Positions 35,189-47,296 of a DNA stretch of 64,000 bases are shown here, in pieces. Source of the stretch: Gnetum montanum (lineage: Eukaryota > Streptophyta > Gnetopsida > Gnetales > Gnetaceae); contig MNCI01037652.1 of assembly GCA_015680685.1 (NCBI GenBank), forward strand, positions 122,656 to 186,655, given 5' to 3'. The first letter of the stretch is position 1. Every line of letters starts with the position of its first letter. Made by a program: the position numbers and the translations under genes. The notes under the pieces were generated by a model, which worked only from the letters and a program-made list of their open reading frames with translations, had not been told where the DNA came from and ran no database searches.

Positions 35189-37260
35189 ATGCCTTCTTCA
35201 CATAGGACTAAGATTGCATCACATGATGAAAGCACTCATAGGGAAATGATAGGATCTATACTGAAGAAAATTGGAGTGAAAAACCTCAAGTAATGGTTTC
35301 CTATGCTCAATTAGACACTTACTACACTCAAAGACTAGGTTCACCTAAGGAAAAAAATCCTAGACAAGATGAAGTAAGTCCTAGATCAAGGAGGGCCTCA
35401 AAGCCTAAGACCTTCTCTAAACCTAAACAAGATAAATCAAGGGACCATGGGGAAAACTATAGGAGTCATGGTAATTCTCCTAGTTTCTCATCTTCCTCTT
35501 CCTCTTCAACGTCTAGTTCTAATAAAGATGAACATAGGTATAGAGATAAAGCTTCACTATGGGGTCAAGATAGAGATAGAAATCAAACCCAAGGGAAAAA
35601 TTAAAGACATAAAAATGAGCATAGACAAGATCATCATAATTAGATGAATAGAAATATATATGATCACCATGATGTGTTTGATATATATGAATCCTTGTTG
35701 GCTACTAGGGGCCTCACACAAGTTAGGGAGGCAATTCAAATATCCCAAAGGCATCAAAGGAATAGCTGCATCAAATGGCTTGACATGAACAACATTCCTA
35801 AATTTAGGGGAGGCTATAATTCTGATCCAAAATATCACTTACAAGTCTTCCATGATGCTTGTGCCTTGCAAAATATCAAAAATAAGTGGTAAAAGTTTAA
35901 CCTTTTGCCTAGGAAACTAATAGATGAAGCTGAAAATTGGTATAGATTATTGAAACTAGATGCCATCCACCAATGGTCCATAATGCTAGAGCTCTTCAAC
36001 AAAAAATACTAAACCTATGTGAGAGTGTCCAACCTAAGAAAACAAATCCAAGGGTGGAAACAAGAAAATCATGAACCCTTAGATGTGGCCTTGGATAGAT
36101 ACTATTTGCTACTACATAGATGTCCCAATCATGATTTCTCTCAAAAAGAGAAAATTTTTCACATAATATATGGGCTTCATATTGAAACAAAGGAGACCCT
36201 TGGGATTTATGCATAAGGTTAGCTATACAAACTGAAAGTTCATCAGATACAAAGGCTAATTAAGAAAGTGGCAAAAGAAGAAGGAGAGATATGTGAACAA
36301 GAGAATGTAGAGGAAAATAACTGGGACCTAGCTCATCAAAAGAAAAGGGTACATATCTATGATGAGGAAAAAGAGGTCGTTCTTGATGAGGTGACTTCAC
36401 AACAAACCTTGCTAATACAAAAGTCTATTGATGAGCTTGAAGCAAAGTTGGATAAGATATCAGAATGGATTATGAGAAAGTTACAACTTGCATAGAAATA
36501 ATAGAGGAGAGAGTAGTGCAAAAAAATTAAGTGACCATAAGAAAAGGATGAAAAGGGACCAAGAGATAGGTAAGAACAATGATTGGACAAAAAGGAAAAT
36601 AGCTATATAAGAAGAAGCTATAGAGTTAACCACCAAAGAAGATGATGGATATGACATCTACATATATGAGCATCTAAAGGGCTATTTCCCAATCATGTTA
36701 CATCTACATGAGTATTGGGCCTTTGCATTGAATCCCAAGTTCATACAAAAGCAAATGCCTAGGAAATTATCTTTCTCACAAGGTAATTATAGATAGTCCT
36801 ATAATCAACTATATTATCCTAGTGGGACTTCTTATCAACCTCAAAACTACTATTAACCATAGTGGCAAAACCCACATTCATGGGAGAGGCCATCATCAAA
36901 CCAACCCTACCCTTACTACTAGCTGAACCCATATGGATATTATGTTCAACAACCTATTTCCCCAACTAGTTCTACTTCCTCTACTTCAAATCACTACTAC
37001 CACTTATTAGTTCTAAACTTAAGAAAATGGACCAAATAGAGGACTTAGACATAGATATCTTACACTTTGATTATATACTAGAAGAAGATATTAAACATGG
37101 AGACCTAAGAATTAAAATAGAAAATTAAGAAGAGAAGCAAACACATCTAGATCTCTCAAAATGGAAATACCTTCAAGTCTAGATGAAGATACATCCCCAA
37201 ATGATCCAAATGAGACTATCACCAATGTTAGATATGCTACCACATGATTAATTAAATCAA
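35189..37260 (+). pseudogene. gag of element E
   Basis: The likely ATG is at 35189 (MPSSHRTK..), aligned with the G copy at 48040. After a frameshift the main frame runs from 35293 with only scattered stops. It shows a basic Arg/Lys/Ser-rich N-terminal part with a Ser run near 35490-35525, then the Gag core IPKFRGGYNSDPKYHLQVFH (about 35795-35855) and VSNLRKQIQGWKQENHEPLD with ALDRYYLLLHRCPNHDFSQ (about 36025-36150). An acidic coiled region (IDELEAKLDKISEWI) is near 36430-36470, then a Tyr/Gln/Ser-rich tail. Compared with G, about 160 bp of the tail are missing near 37010. Function would be particle assembly. Confidence 0.85.
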
Positions 37261-39545
37261 TAATAGTGATAGATGGAAAATCGGTGGTGTATAACCAAGG
37301 GATTGTGCAATTCATCTCTTGAATGTGTGGCCATAATATTAGTCATGGGAGAGATGCTCCATCCAGGTTCAAGAACTAATAAGTATTTTTTACCTTTTTT
37401 TTGTTTTACAATTTTCTATCATTTTTCCTTTTCTTCCAAAATTTTCTAATTCTTCATATGTTTCCCATTTCTTAATATTTTTATTTTCATTATATTTTTC
37501 TATTTTCTTGAGTCATTCTCTTTATGTTTTATGAATTTATTTTATGTTTTTGTTAATGATATTGCCAAGTCATGATGTAGAAGTCAACACTATGTGTTGG
37601 GTTTTTGTGCTATGCTATCAAGATGATTGGGTAAGTAATTGTGTAAAGCAGTGAGACCACCTCATCCATTTCAACATTTCTTTAAATAAAAGGTCTTTTT
37701 CATGGAAAAAATTTGGTTCTTTTTTCATAAAACTAAAAATAATCAATGATCATTATACCTTGAAGAAAGAAGACATGCCTAAGTATGAATGGCAAAGGGT
37801 GTGACCTTAAGGGGACTTGTTGGATTCTCTTCTTGACTTCCTTCATGTGGTTTATGACTCCTCTTGAAACATATCATCACTCCTCCATCGACCAATTAAA
37901 AGGAAGCTTTGTCTTTGCATGGTGTGGTTCCCATTTGAAAAAAACTTTATATAATTCAATAAAATAAAATACAAAAATGAAAAAAAAATGAAAAAAAAAA
38001 GCAAAAAAAAAAAAGGGAATTCAAAGCACACCTCTTAGACACAATAACAAGCTATAATCACTAGTTATGGGGCTAGAAAGACATGTTACCATGCCTAAAG
38101 GTGTCCCTCTAACTAAAGCCCTTCCTTTTTCTCTTTTCTTCTCTTTTTGGAGTGATGATTGTTCTTTAAGGTGGTTGTGGACTCATGGTGGTTGGCAAGA
38201 TGAAACACATCAATGTGAGATCATTGTTCATGGTATGGACTTGATCTAAACTTGGACGGATAGGTATGTTGATCATTTTAATCACATTTTTCACAAGAAC
38301 CTATTATGAACATGGTCAAGTACCTTACATCCCAATATTTGTAATCCCTTCTCATCCCATTATTCACCTCATTGCTACATGTGATTGTGAGCCTTTTGGT
38401 TTTGTATAGTATAGTGCAACATCCCAACCATGAAAGTTGTGTGTTATTTGAAACAAAGGCATGATCTACATTTAACTTCTAAAGTACCCATGGACATCTA
38501 TAAAAGTGGTTATGCAAGGGCATTATGGTAGGAGCCTGCTTTGTAAAGGATCCACTTGCATAACTTTTGTTGATCATGACTTTAAACTAACCTTCACATC
38601 TTTTAGAACATCAATGATAGTTTATTTAAATTTATGCATAATATTGGGGCTAGTTATCATTAATTTCAGTTATATTTTTACTTTTTCTTACTCTTCTGTT
38701 AAAATATCCTTCAAGTTCAATATTTTTTGCCCATCTTCTAAATTAGACCTTTGGTTTTAATTGTTTAAAAACTTGTGTGCTTTCGAAGTTATGCTTATTA
38801 GTCATGGGGGCTAGGGATGCCTGCTTTGAAATTTTTCAAACATCCTATTTTCAAACATTATGATAAATAATAGTAATTAACAAAACTAAGATGAATAGCT
38901 TGATGATTTTAGTTACCTCATAGCCTTGGGCATAGTACATTGTCATCAGCTTGTGCTTAAACGAAAACTAAGGGATTTGAAAAGGATTGATTATTAAGAA
39001 AAAATTTACCAAAACTAATGTTGATCCTTTGGTGACTACAAGTGATGCTAAAAGAGACACCTAAGAAAGAAGGTCTTTTGCTAGACATGAAAATGAAGCC
39101 AAGCGGGAAATAACAGAGGATATGCCCATGGACAAATCATAGCACATATAAGATAGCAACTCAAATATCACATGTTTACTAGATCCATGGGATGATGAGA
39201 AGAAATTTTAGTTTATCCTTTAATAATGTTTTGCATAACCAAAGAAGCATTGACATAAAAATTAAGGTTAAAAGTCTACCACCGCTAGTGACAATAAGAA
39301 GAATTATCTTCAGCAAATTCTTGAAGACCTTTGCAAATTTTGTAATCTTCAATGTCTGTCCAATATTTTTATCACTTTATCATTTTGTATGCATCCACTT
39401 GAATAAAATTTTGTAATGTAGTACTCAGAGTCAGTCAATAGTTAGCGTCAGTCAATAATCCCATCATTCACAATTTTGTATAAAGAAAGCTTGGTCCCAT
39501 CCTATTAACTCAAGAATGAGTTTTTACTCAATCATGAGGGTATGG
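37261..39545 (+). other. Long noncoding block of element E
   Basis: 2.3 kb without pol or any protein motif, yet alignable along its length with 50290-52264 in G. Best-kept stretches are about 37560-37660 (GTCATGATGTAGAAGTCAA), 38060-38240, 38500-38560 and 38755-38815. An A-rich tract lies at 37960-38015. It ends in GAGGGTATGG as a candidate polypurine tract before the 3' LTR. Confidence 0.75.
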
Positions 39546-40550
39546 TGAATCATTAGTTGGCTAGGATATCATTGATGCTACATCAAATCTACAATATTGT
39601 TGATGCTATATTGCATCTATTTGACAAAAAGTTAACTTTTGGTTAGCTAAGATATTGAAGCCTCAATGTCACATTTCCAATATCGGATCACATGCTACGT
39701 TATCAGATATTCGATATCACGGGATGTGTGATATCCTATAAATATAACACTTGGGTGCATAGTTTGGGAGTTAATTAGTTAATAGAGTTGCTGAACTCTT
39801 ACAGTTTGATTCCATAGTCTTAGAGAATAGTTAGTGAGTGCTTGCAGTGTGGATCTAAGTCAGTTGTACGATGTATTATTTGAGTGGCAATGTACCTGGA
39901 CACATTCTATGAATGAAAATAAGATCGAGATTGATTCTTCTTGATTTTATAACTTTGACTTAGATTAGATTTACTTTTCATGTAATTAGTTAATATTTAT
40001 ACTTCCATGCATATTAATGAATTGGTGGAATGAGCTTGACCAGTTTTGAGCATAAAAGCATATTTGGTTGGTAATCCCAACAGTGTTATTGCTTGGTTCA
40101 CCTAGTAGCATAGCGCTTGGTAATCCCAGTAGTGGATACGTGGGTTTAGGACATGTATAGCAAGCTAAGAATGAACACTCATCACCTGTAGGCTAGTCTA
40201 GAATTTACTTTCCATTGTTANAACATGTATAGCAAGCTAAGAATGAATACTCATCACCTGTAGGCTAGTCTAGAATTTACTTTCCATTGTTAATTAGCTT
40301 AATTAATTGATTTCATTGTTACCATTAGGAGTAGCATAAGGCCAAGACAAAATCAATTATCATATGCCTCACTTTGGACTAAACCATACATGAAAAAGCT
40401 ATCACTAATCCAAGTGGGAAGACAATGAGCTATGATCAAGACATAACAATCTAAATGCCAGAACTAGTCCCATCTATGAAATTTGATTGGATCATCTGTG
40501 AATGCTTGTGATTCGTATGGTTGGATGTAGGGGTACCTCGCCGCTCATCA
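39546..40550 (+). repeat. 3' LTR of element E
   Basis: Starts TGAATCATT and ends CGCTCATCA, followed by TCTAG. It is about 100 bp longer than the 5' LTR, mainly because about 70 bp are duplicated on both sides of a single N at 40221, plus a short insertion near 39575-39625. Confidence 0.92.
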
Positions 40551-40555
40551 TCTAG
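40551..40555. repeat. Target-site duplication of element E, right copy
   Basis: TCTAG, identical to 34155-34159. Confidence 0.9.
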
Positions 40556-41760
40556 GATGTCCAACATATATGGTACTTCATGAGCTTTGGATAGTAACTT
40601 AGGTCTCCACTTTCCTTTTGGTATACATACCCTCTATTTGTTTATCAATAAACTACTTGGAAAAAGATGCTAGAAAGGCTAGGAAGAAATATTAATTAGG
40701 ATGCGCTTGAATTTATGATCTTCTTTTATCTATTCCTTGATACCTACTTTCATAAGTGTTGTCACAACACCAATCATTAGATTCCACATCTGATTAAGGG
40801 TATTAGCCATGATATTTTGTTTTTCTAGAACATATTTAATTTCAAAATCAAATTTAGCCAATAATTCTACCCATCTTCATTGTCATGTGTTCAAGAAGGA
40901 TTGTCTATGTAAATATTCAAGGCTTTTATGATTTTTAGTACAAATATTTTCCATAAATATAATATCTCCAAATCTTTAAAGCATGAAAAATTTCCAAAAA
41001 ATTTAAATCATGGGTTGAGTAATTCACCTCAGCTTCTCATAATTTATAAGACTCAAAAAATGCAACTTTATCTTCTTGTGAAAGAATCACACTGATTCCT
41101 ACTTTGAAAATATCTATAGATACTTCAAATGGTATCTCTTAATTTGGGATTCCTAGGATAGGCACCATTGTTAATAGCATTGTATTTTAGTCTTAGGAAA
41201 GCTTCCTTTCATTTTTCATCAAACTTAAACACACATGTTTCTTGCAAGAGGTTAGTTAAGGAGGCTACCAAAGTAGAATACTCTTTAATAAAACATTGAT
41301 AAAAGTATGTTAAGCTTAGGAAACTACAAACTATTGTAGCATCTTTAAGTCTTAGGTAATCATAAACTATACTAACTTTATATGGATCTACTTATAGTCC
41401 TTTCTTAGATACAATATAGCCCAAGTATAATATTTGTTCTTTAAAGAGTTCATATTTACTTAATGTTTTCTTTAATTGATGCTTCTTGAGAATTTCCATT
41501 GCAATTTTTAAATGTTTAATGTGTTCCTCTCTTGAATTAGAATAAACAAGTATATCATCCATAAATATGATAGCAAATTGATCAAGGTATTCTTGAAAGA
41601 TATTATTCTCCAATGTCATGAATATTCTAGGCATATTGGTAAGTCTAAATGGCATCATCACAAACTCATACACTCCATGCCTAGTTATAAATATCATTTT
41701 CTAAATATATTTCTATTTAATCCTTATTTGATGATAATATAATTTTAAATTAATCCTAAA
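40556..41760 (-). pseudogene. RT (main part), RNase H and integrase start of element F
   Basis: Minus strand: YYHQIRIK near 41740, then an open stretch from 41697 to 41392 with ITRHGVYEFVMMPFRLTN, the catalytic FMDDILVYS (Asp pair at 41554-41559, intact) and ILYLGYIVSKKGL. This is the RT palm and thumb of a Ty3/gypsy element. Below 41390 come the RNase H connection (FYQCFIKEYSTLVASLTNLL, about 41310-41250) and a badly decayed RNase H. KWRPKLLSKAHE at about 40605-40570 starts the zinc-binding region of integrase and runs into the E insertion point. Confidence 0.8.
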
Positions 41761-41769
41761 AAAGTAACA

Positions 41770-43279
41770 GTTGGTGACTGTTTGGGACTGTACTACCAAT
41801 GATTATGGCCTCCAGGTCTCGTGACCTTGGGAAGTCATGGGATTGAAGGTGTTTGTCAAATAGGGTTTAGGTGCTTACTGGTCTTTGGCAACAGCAAGGC
41901 TCAAATAACTCCAAATAGATTTAGTAGCTATGAAATGAACTAATCATAAGTATGTGTTTGCTATTAAAAATGTTGAAATGGCTGGGTTGTGTATAAAACT
42001 ATAATCGACTATCATAAAAGAAATTTAGCTATCATTATCAAATACTGTGAGTTGTTGGAGATTCCTACTTTGTCTAGTCACTTAGTCTATATAGTCCTTA
42101 TAGTACATTACTTGTAACAAATAAAATTTTGCAAAAAAATTTGAGCACAGTTCTACCAATCTACTCCTAATTTTCCTTAAAGAGAAAGTTTCACAAGAAA
42201 ACTAGAAATAGAGCGAGATTCAATGAATTTTAGAAAGAGAAACAAATGAAAGTAGATTTGTGTGTAATCTCAAATATGTAAGCAAGATAAAATGACATGA
42301 TAAAACACTTCACAATAAAGCTATTCCAATTCAATTTAACTACGAAGTGTCCAAATCCTCTGAGCTCAACAAGTAATTTCATAAATACAATCTTATTATA
42401 CTACCAAAAATGCTACATAAATGACAAAGTACGAGTCTCTATTTTGACTAGTAAATAGTTGTCAAAGATTGAATTCAATAGAGCCTTCATAAAATTTGAC
42501 AATTTTAGAATTGAAATACCAAGGTAATACACTCTAAAATAACAAAGCTATGTCAGTCATCTCACAATATCAAAGATTTTCTTTGATTTTCTATGCTCAA
42601 AACAGACAATTTTGTTAAGACATTACTATTAAATCACTCTTGAGGCTTTTCAATAGCATAAGCTCTTCTATGAAAATTCTTAATAGAAGTCTAATATTGT
42701 GCAAAAATAGAGCTATAAAAGCAACCTAGGAGAAATCCCAAAGTTAGATGCCAAGTATGATATTGTCTAAACTATTAGCTAAGTAACTAAAATGAAATGG
42801 AAAATGAATAAACTCATAGGATTAAAACAAAGTAGCTGAATTAATGTCTTTTAGCAAGCCATTCTTCAATATTCTTCAATGTTTTTTCAAATATTTGCCC
42901 CTTTTAAAATCCACCCCTGAAGCCCTTTTTATAGTGGCTTTTGGGTGGTTACAACCATCATGAAAAATTAAGGGTAGTTACAAACATTATGGTAGTTAGT
43001 TGTAACTATCATAGAGAAAAATGCTATACTTGATAAGTGTATGGTAGTTACAACCACCATGGAGATTAAGAAGCCATAATTGACAAGTGTCCTATTTTCT
43101 TGTTACAACTGCCCTGGTAGTTAATTATAACTAGCAAAACTGACAAGAGTTCAGTTTATATAGGACATTGAACAAGTGTCCCATCACTTCACTTTCCCTT
43201 TTATTATTATTATTTTTTAAAATAATAAGTAGATATATACATATATTTTTTTTCCTAAGAGAAAATTAAAATTTAACAT
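41770..43279 (-). repeat. Probable LTR of insertion L with strong TATA box
   Basis: The minus strand starts TGTGATGTTAAATTTTAATT at 43279. A TATA box ACTATAAAAAGGGCTT is at about 42919-42935 on the minus strand. Upstream, at 42945-43135, at least four copies of a GTTACAACCACC or inverted GGTAGTTACAAC motif lie in the presumed U3. No second LTR copy in the window. Confidence 0.5.
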
Positions 43280-44640
43280 CACAACTTTCACAATAGTGGA
43301 ATTATACACCCTTGGGATCTTCATTATGGTCATGTAACAAACAATGCTACCACTTGCTCCTCAGTCATTTGCCGATCAATATTAGAAACTTAAATTGTGT
43401 ATCTAATGTTTGTCCTCCCTGTGTGAACTACTATGCAATGCCACAATTCCTTTGGCACCACCTCACAATTCCTGTTGTCCATGCCATGTTGCCCACCTAC
43501 AAAGAACAAGGTAGCACATGTGAAATTGGCATGGCTACCATGCGTATGATTAAGTTTGAGTTAGAGCCTGCACCTTTCATTGTCTTCAAGGTGAAGTAGT
43601 GTTTTCCACCTTTCATTGTCTTCTCACCCATGATGTTAGCATTCTTTATCAAATAGACATGTGGACATGGTAGATACCAATGCCGTGATTGATGATGTTG
43701 CTCTTGCTTTCATTGTTCTGGTCCTATTGGCCTTGCCTTGCTTTGGCTACTATTTTTGTTGTCAAGCATATCAGCCTTGTACATGTGCACTGTGACAATC
43801 AAGGATGGCAGTGAGGCTGCAAGACAACCCCTACACGCTTTGGTATGAGCAAAAGTTTGGCCCCAGTTAAGAATCAAAGTTCCACTTTGGCAGGGCTAAC
43901 GCTAGACATTTGTTAGTTCTCAACAGCAAAGATATCTCCATATAAAATATTCAACAACTTTCATGTGCATGTTTAAGAAAATTTTATACAGATTTCGCAA
44001 GCTCATCTACTTACTTTGGCATGGCTTGTGCTTATCATAGCACCTCTTTTGCAAGATGATCCACGACCAATAAATCTTGAAGTACTATATGGCCATTCTC
44101 AATTGACTGAAAGTACACTATCAGTATAAGCTTGTGGCCTAAACATGGGTGGACCTATGTCAACACCTATTTGGCCTTCTTCAACTACACAATTAGGGGT
44201 AAAATCAAAATCCTCATACAAAACTCCAATCGGTGCTCTAGCTCCAAATCCTTATAGATACACCTACTAAAAATTGTGGAAACTTTCTTAAGATGCGTAC
44301 AATTTGCTTATACTTCACTACTTTTGAATTATAAATACCTTGGTCCCTTAGAGTTGGGTTGACATCTAATATGTAGAAAGAGAACTGATTGTGCTTACTA
44401 GCATACCCCTTGGGATGATCAACATGAGGCATCCCTTATAGAACTCAGTAATTCTTTTGGTAAAGTAAAATGTTGAGATATAGCAAATTCCAAATCTTTT
44501 AACTGAGATCTTAATGGAAGATACCCATACATCAAAAGATAAGCTACTTCAATGTAAGTACTTCTCTTAACTAATTCCTTTTGGAAAAGTCACATTCTAG
44601 TTATAACCCACTGTTTTTCCTTGACCAACTTCACCATGCA
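43280..44640 (-). other. Unrecognised interior of insertion L
   Basis: Minus-strand frames look weakly coding: around 43620-43500 a stretch reads MGEKTMKGGKHYFTLKTMKG, and 44432-44238 is open (MPHVDHPKGYASKHNQFSFY start). I recognise no family. A 17-bp direct repeat (CACCTTTCATTGTCTTC) occurs at about 43571 and 43609. Slightly less AT-rich than its surroundings. Confidence 0.35.
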
Positions 44641-44649
44641 AGCCTACTT

Positions 44650-44915
44650 CATTCAAAGGTCAAAATGTGCCAATAGTAGCATGCTCTAGTAATTTTTTAA
44701 AACAAGTCATTAATACTAGGCTAGGGATAGGTATTTTTGATCATTACTTTGTTTAATGCCTTATAATCAATACATAACCTTAACATGCCATCATTCTTCT
44801 TAACAAATATAAGTGGTGCATCCCAAGATGAGATACTTGGTTGAATCTTCTCTTCTTCCAATAACTAGTCTAATTTTACTTTTAATTCTCTTAAGTTTGA
44901 AGTGGAAAAATATAT
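44650..44915 (-). pseudogene. RT N-terminal part of element F
   Basis: Minus strand: [58 protein letters not shown] and DLF. This is the canonical fingers region of Ty3/gypsy RT, directly preceding the palm found at 41760 once L is removed. Confidence 0.85.
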
Positions 44916-45239
44916 ATATGGGGTTTTTCAAACTAGTTGTATGTTAGGAAAAATGTTAATGACATGTTCAACACTTCTTTTTGGAGATTATTCCCTAGTT
45001 TTACCAAATAACAAATTTTTATACTCTTCTAGTTCTTTTGGAATCTCAATGTTAGAAATTTTCTAAGGTTGAGTTGCTTTTACTACTAACATGGTAGAAT
45101 CCTTCTTGAGTAGTCTCCTAGCTTGCTTAATAGTTATTATACGAATTTTATTTGTTATTCCTACCTCAGAACCCTAACTCCATCAATGGTTGGCACTTTT
45201 AAAACATGGTCTCCAAATGATTAGTAATATCAAATTGTT

Positions 45240-45612
45240 GTAGAAAAAATATTTCTAAGATTGAATCAAAGTCTTCTAATTCAAATTCAAAGAATTTACT
45301 AATAAAAGAAATATCATGGAAGATAAAAGAAATTTCTCCATACCTGGTATGCTTGCTCACTGTCATTCCATTTGCAAGTTCTATTTTAATAACTTTGTAG
45401 AAAGGTAAGATTAAATTTAATTACTTAACTAAATTTGTTAAAATAAAATTATCACTTTCTCCACTATTAATAAAAAATTTAATCTTTTGACCCTTAATTG
45501 AACTTTCAATAATAAAAAAAGCAAATTGAAATTTTCTCAAACCTAACTTTGTTGATGCTAAAATCGTCTTCACTACGGCCATAGTAGTAATTTGAATCTT
45601 TGCTTTGACCAT
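45240..45612 (-). pseudogene. Protease of element F
   Basis: An open minus-strand frame from 45612 to 45421 contains GQKIKFFINSGESDNFILTN. The active-site triad D-S-G reads N-S-G, a single-base loss of the catalytic Asp. The next residues (KVIKIELANGMTVSKHTRYG) continue the retropepsin fold past a stop. The tail leads on to the RT linker. Confidence 0.75.
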
Positions 45613-45639
45613 ATTAGCACTGGATTTTTTTTTTCATAT

Positions 45640-46203
45640 TTTGATTCTTTCTTTGTATTCTTTCTCATAATTATGGAAAATATTGCTTGAATTAATTTTC
45701 ACCATAGGTAAAACATCTAGATTAAGTTCTCTTGGTGAGTGTCTCCTCTACCATTGCTTGTCAAAGGCTTGTAGTTCATACTTAATTTGATTCCTCATAA
45801 TTCTTAACAATTCTATGTGCTTCATCAATTGTTTGGGGATAATGTGCACGTATCTAGAGATGTTGTTATGCATGTAGTTCATCAATGAACTTTGAAGCCA
45901 ACTCTCCTTCATCAAGATGACTTACATATTGGGAGAGGTCACAGAATTCCTTATAATAATCATTTGTAGATCATATGATCTACCTGATATTAATGGATTA
46001 AATAACACCTCACATTTATTGATAAAGGAATCTAATATAAATTTTTATTCAAAATCTTGAGAAATATTGAGCTAATTTGTAATCATGCCTTGAAATCTTA
46101 GTCCATTTCACCATGTTGTTGCAAGTCCTCTTAAATATAAAGAGACTACTTCTAAATGTTCTTGGCTTAAAAACTTCAACATATAAAAACAATTTTTCAT
46201 GGT
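45640..46203 (-). pseudogene. gag C-terminal part of element F
   Basis: Minus-strand coding-like segments FINKCEVLFNP and ASSMNYMHNNISRYVH-type sequence lie upstream of the protease, in the position and with the composition of chromovirus Gag. Frameshifted. It ends where the LTR of element H begins (46204). Confidence 0.5.
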
Positions 46204-47296
46204 TGAAACACCACTTAGAAAGCACATGTTGCAAATTGTAACCTTCACCATTTGACTTGAGGTAAAATTTCATTGTAAATGTGAGATTAGTAGCCCATGA
46301 GTTGTAATCTTACATACTTTAACTTGTTGGGGCTTAAAAATTCCTCATAAGTTGTTACTACCTCACTTCCCAAGTGGAAAAGTGCTATTATATCTATATA
46401 TGAGATTGGAAAGGGTAAAAATGCCTTGGGGATTGCCAAATTTGGAATTTTCATGAGTTTTTTAGAGGTATAGCCTCAACTACGTTGGAGCTATCTACCC
46501 CTAGTGTAGATGGTGTTGGGTTTTCACTTTCCAGTAACAACACCCAGCGTAGTTAGCACAAAACCCAATGTAGTTTCAAGAAAAATGTTGGTATTGCTGG
46601 GTTTTTCATTTTTCCAACAATGGCCAATGTAGTCATGACAACGTTTCAGTGATGATACCATGATCAACATAGTCAACATGGATCCCTATCAGATGTAGGT
46701 TGGCTAGCCTAGTTACCATGTTTTTGGCTAGCCTAGTTACCATGTTTTTAGCAGAATTCAACACCCAACATAGCATTCAAGGCCAACATAATTAGGATGA
46801 AGGCTAGCTTAATCACAAAATTCCATTTACTATTCTTAGTATGTGGATGGGTTTTGGTGGTCTAAGTGCACCAAAACTTATCAGAAATGATCAACTATGT
46901 TGGAAATTATAGTCATTATGATTACAATCAATTTGTTAGCAATCATGACATTAATTTGAAACATTAAATTAGCAACCTAAACCTTATAAAACCAAAGATT
47001 GAACACCATGCTGGGGTTCCAAAAAAAACTTTTCAGTAGTACCAATTTTCAATGATTATTGACATTTTTAGTAGTTCCAACAAATTTTTCAGCAATTTCC
47101 AAACATTTTTGTAACCAAAAAATTCATAGCCTTTTGCAATCTTGAGAGTTTGAATTCCATTTGATGTCTATGCTAAGCATTTGATATCCTTGGTATAACA
47201 CCATTGGAACAAAAGCTTGTACAACTATTACCACCACCCATAGCCAAAGTTGCAAACCTGAATAGCAAACTAGCAAGGAGTTGTAAGGTGATGAAG
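46204..47296 (+). repeat. Partial 5' LTR of element H
   Basis: The first 300 bp align with the A and C LTR starts. It contains CTAGTGTAGATGG, CCAATGTAGTC and an exact short duplication (TTTGGCTAGCCTAGTTACCATG) at about 46706-46755. It breaks near 47296, where G begins. Confidence 0.75.

Larger units (their letters stand above)
34160..40550 (+). mobile_element. Element E: complete gag-only Athila-like LTR retrotransposon
   Basis: 5' LTR 34160-35056, PBS 35058-35075, gag 35189 to about 37260, a 2.3-kb noncoding block, and 3' LTR 39546-40550, flanked by the 5-bp duplication TCTAG. The LTRs have TG..CA ends. No protease, RT, RNase H or integrase motif is present, so it would need enzymes from another element. 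It lies in the integrase of F; joining the flanks at one TCTAG restores a continuous F reading frame. A second, truncated copy of the family is element G. Confidence 0.92.
41761..44640 (-). mobile_element. Insertion L inside the RT of element F
   Basis: F reverse transcriptase stops aligning near 41760 and resumes near 44650. Between them is a probable minus-strand LTR (41770-43279) and about 1.3 kb of unrecognised sequence. Target duplications were not identified, so the edges are approximate and more than one event is possible. Confidence 0.5.
32111..46203 (-). mobile_element. Element F: minus-strand chromovirus-like Ty3/gypsy element, interrupted by E and L
   Basis: Minus-strand order: gag end (46203-45640), protease (45612-45240), RT start (44915-44650), [insertion L], rest of RT, RNase H and integrase start (41760-40556), [insertion E], integrase end (34159-32960), PPT and LTR. 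The single-RNase H order, the GLL.PLEVPTWTW..TMDFI motif and a chromodomain-like tail after integrase fit the chromovirus group. Its gag is cut at 46204 by element H. Confidence 0.75.

Noticed and set aside
35447-35647. A + strand frame overlapping the E gag
   Set aside because: It is a frame-shifted shadow of the Arg/Ser-rich gag N-terminus; the other frame matches the Gag core downstream.
43312-43599. A 95-codon + strand frame rich in Cys and His
   Set aside because: No zinc-finger spacing is present. The opposite strand looks more coding-like, and the region belongs to an unresolved insertion.
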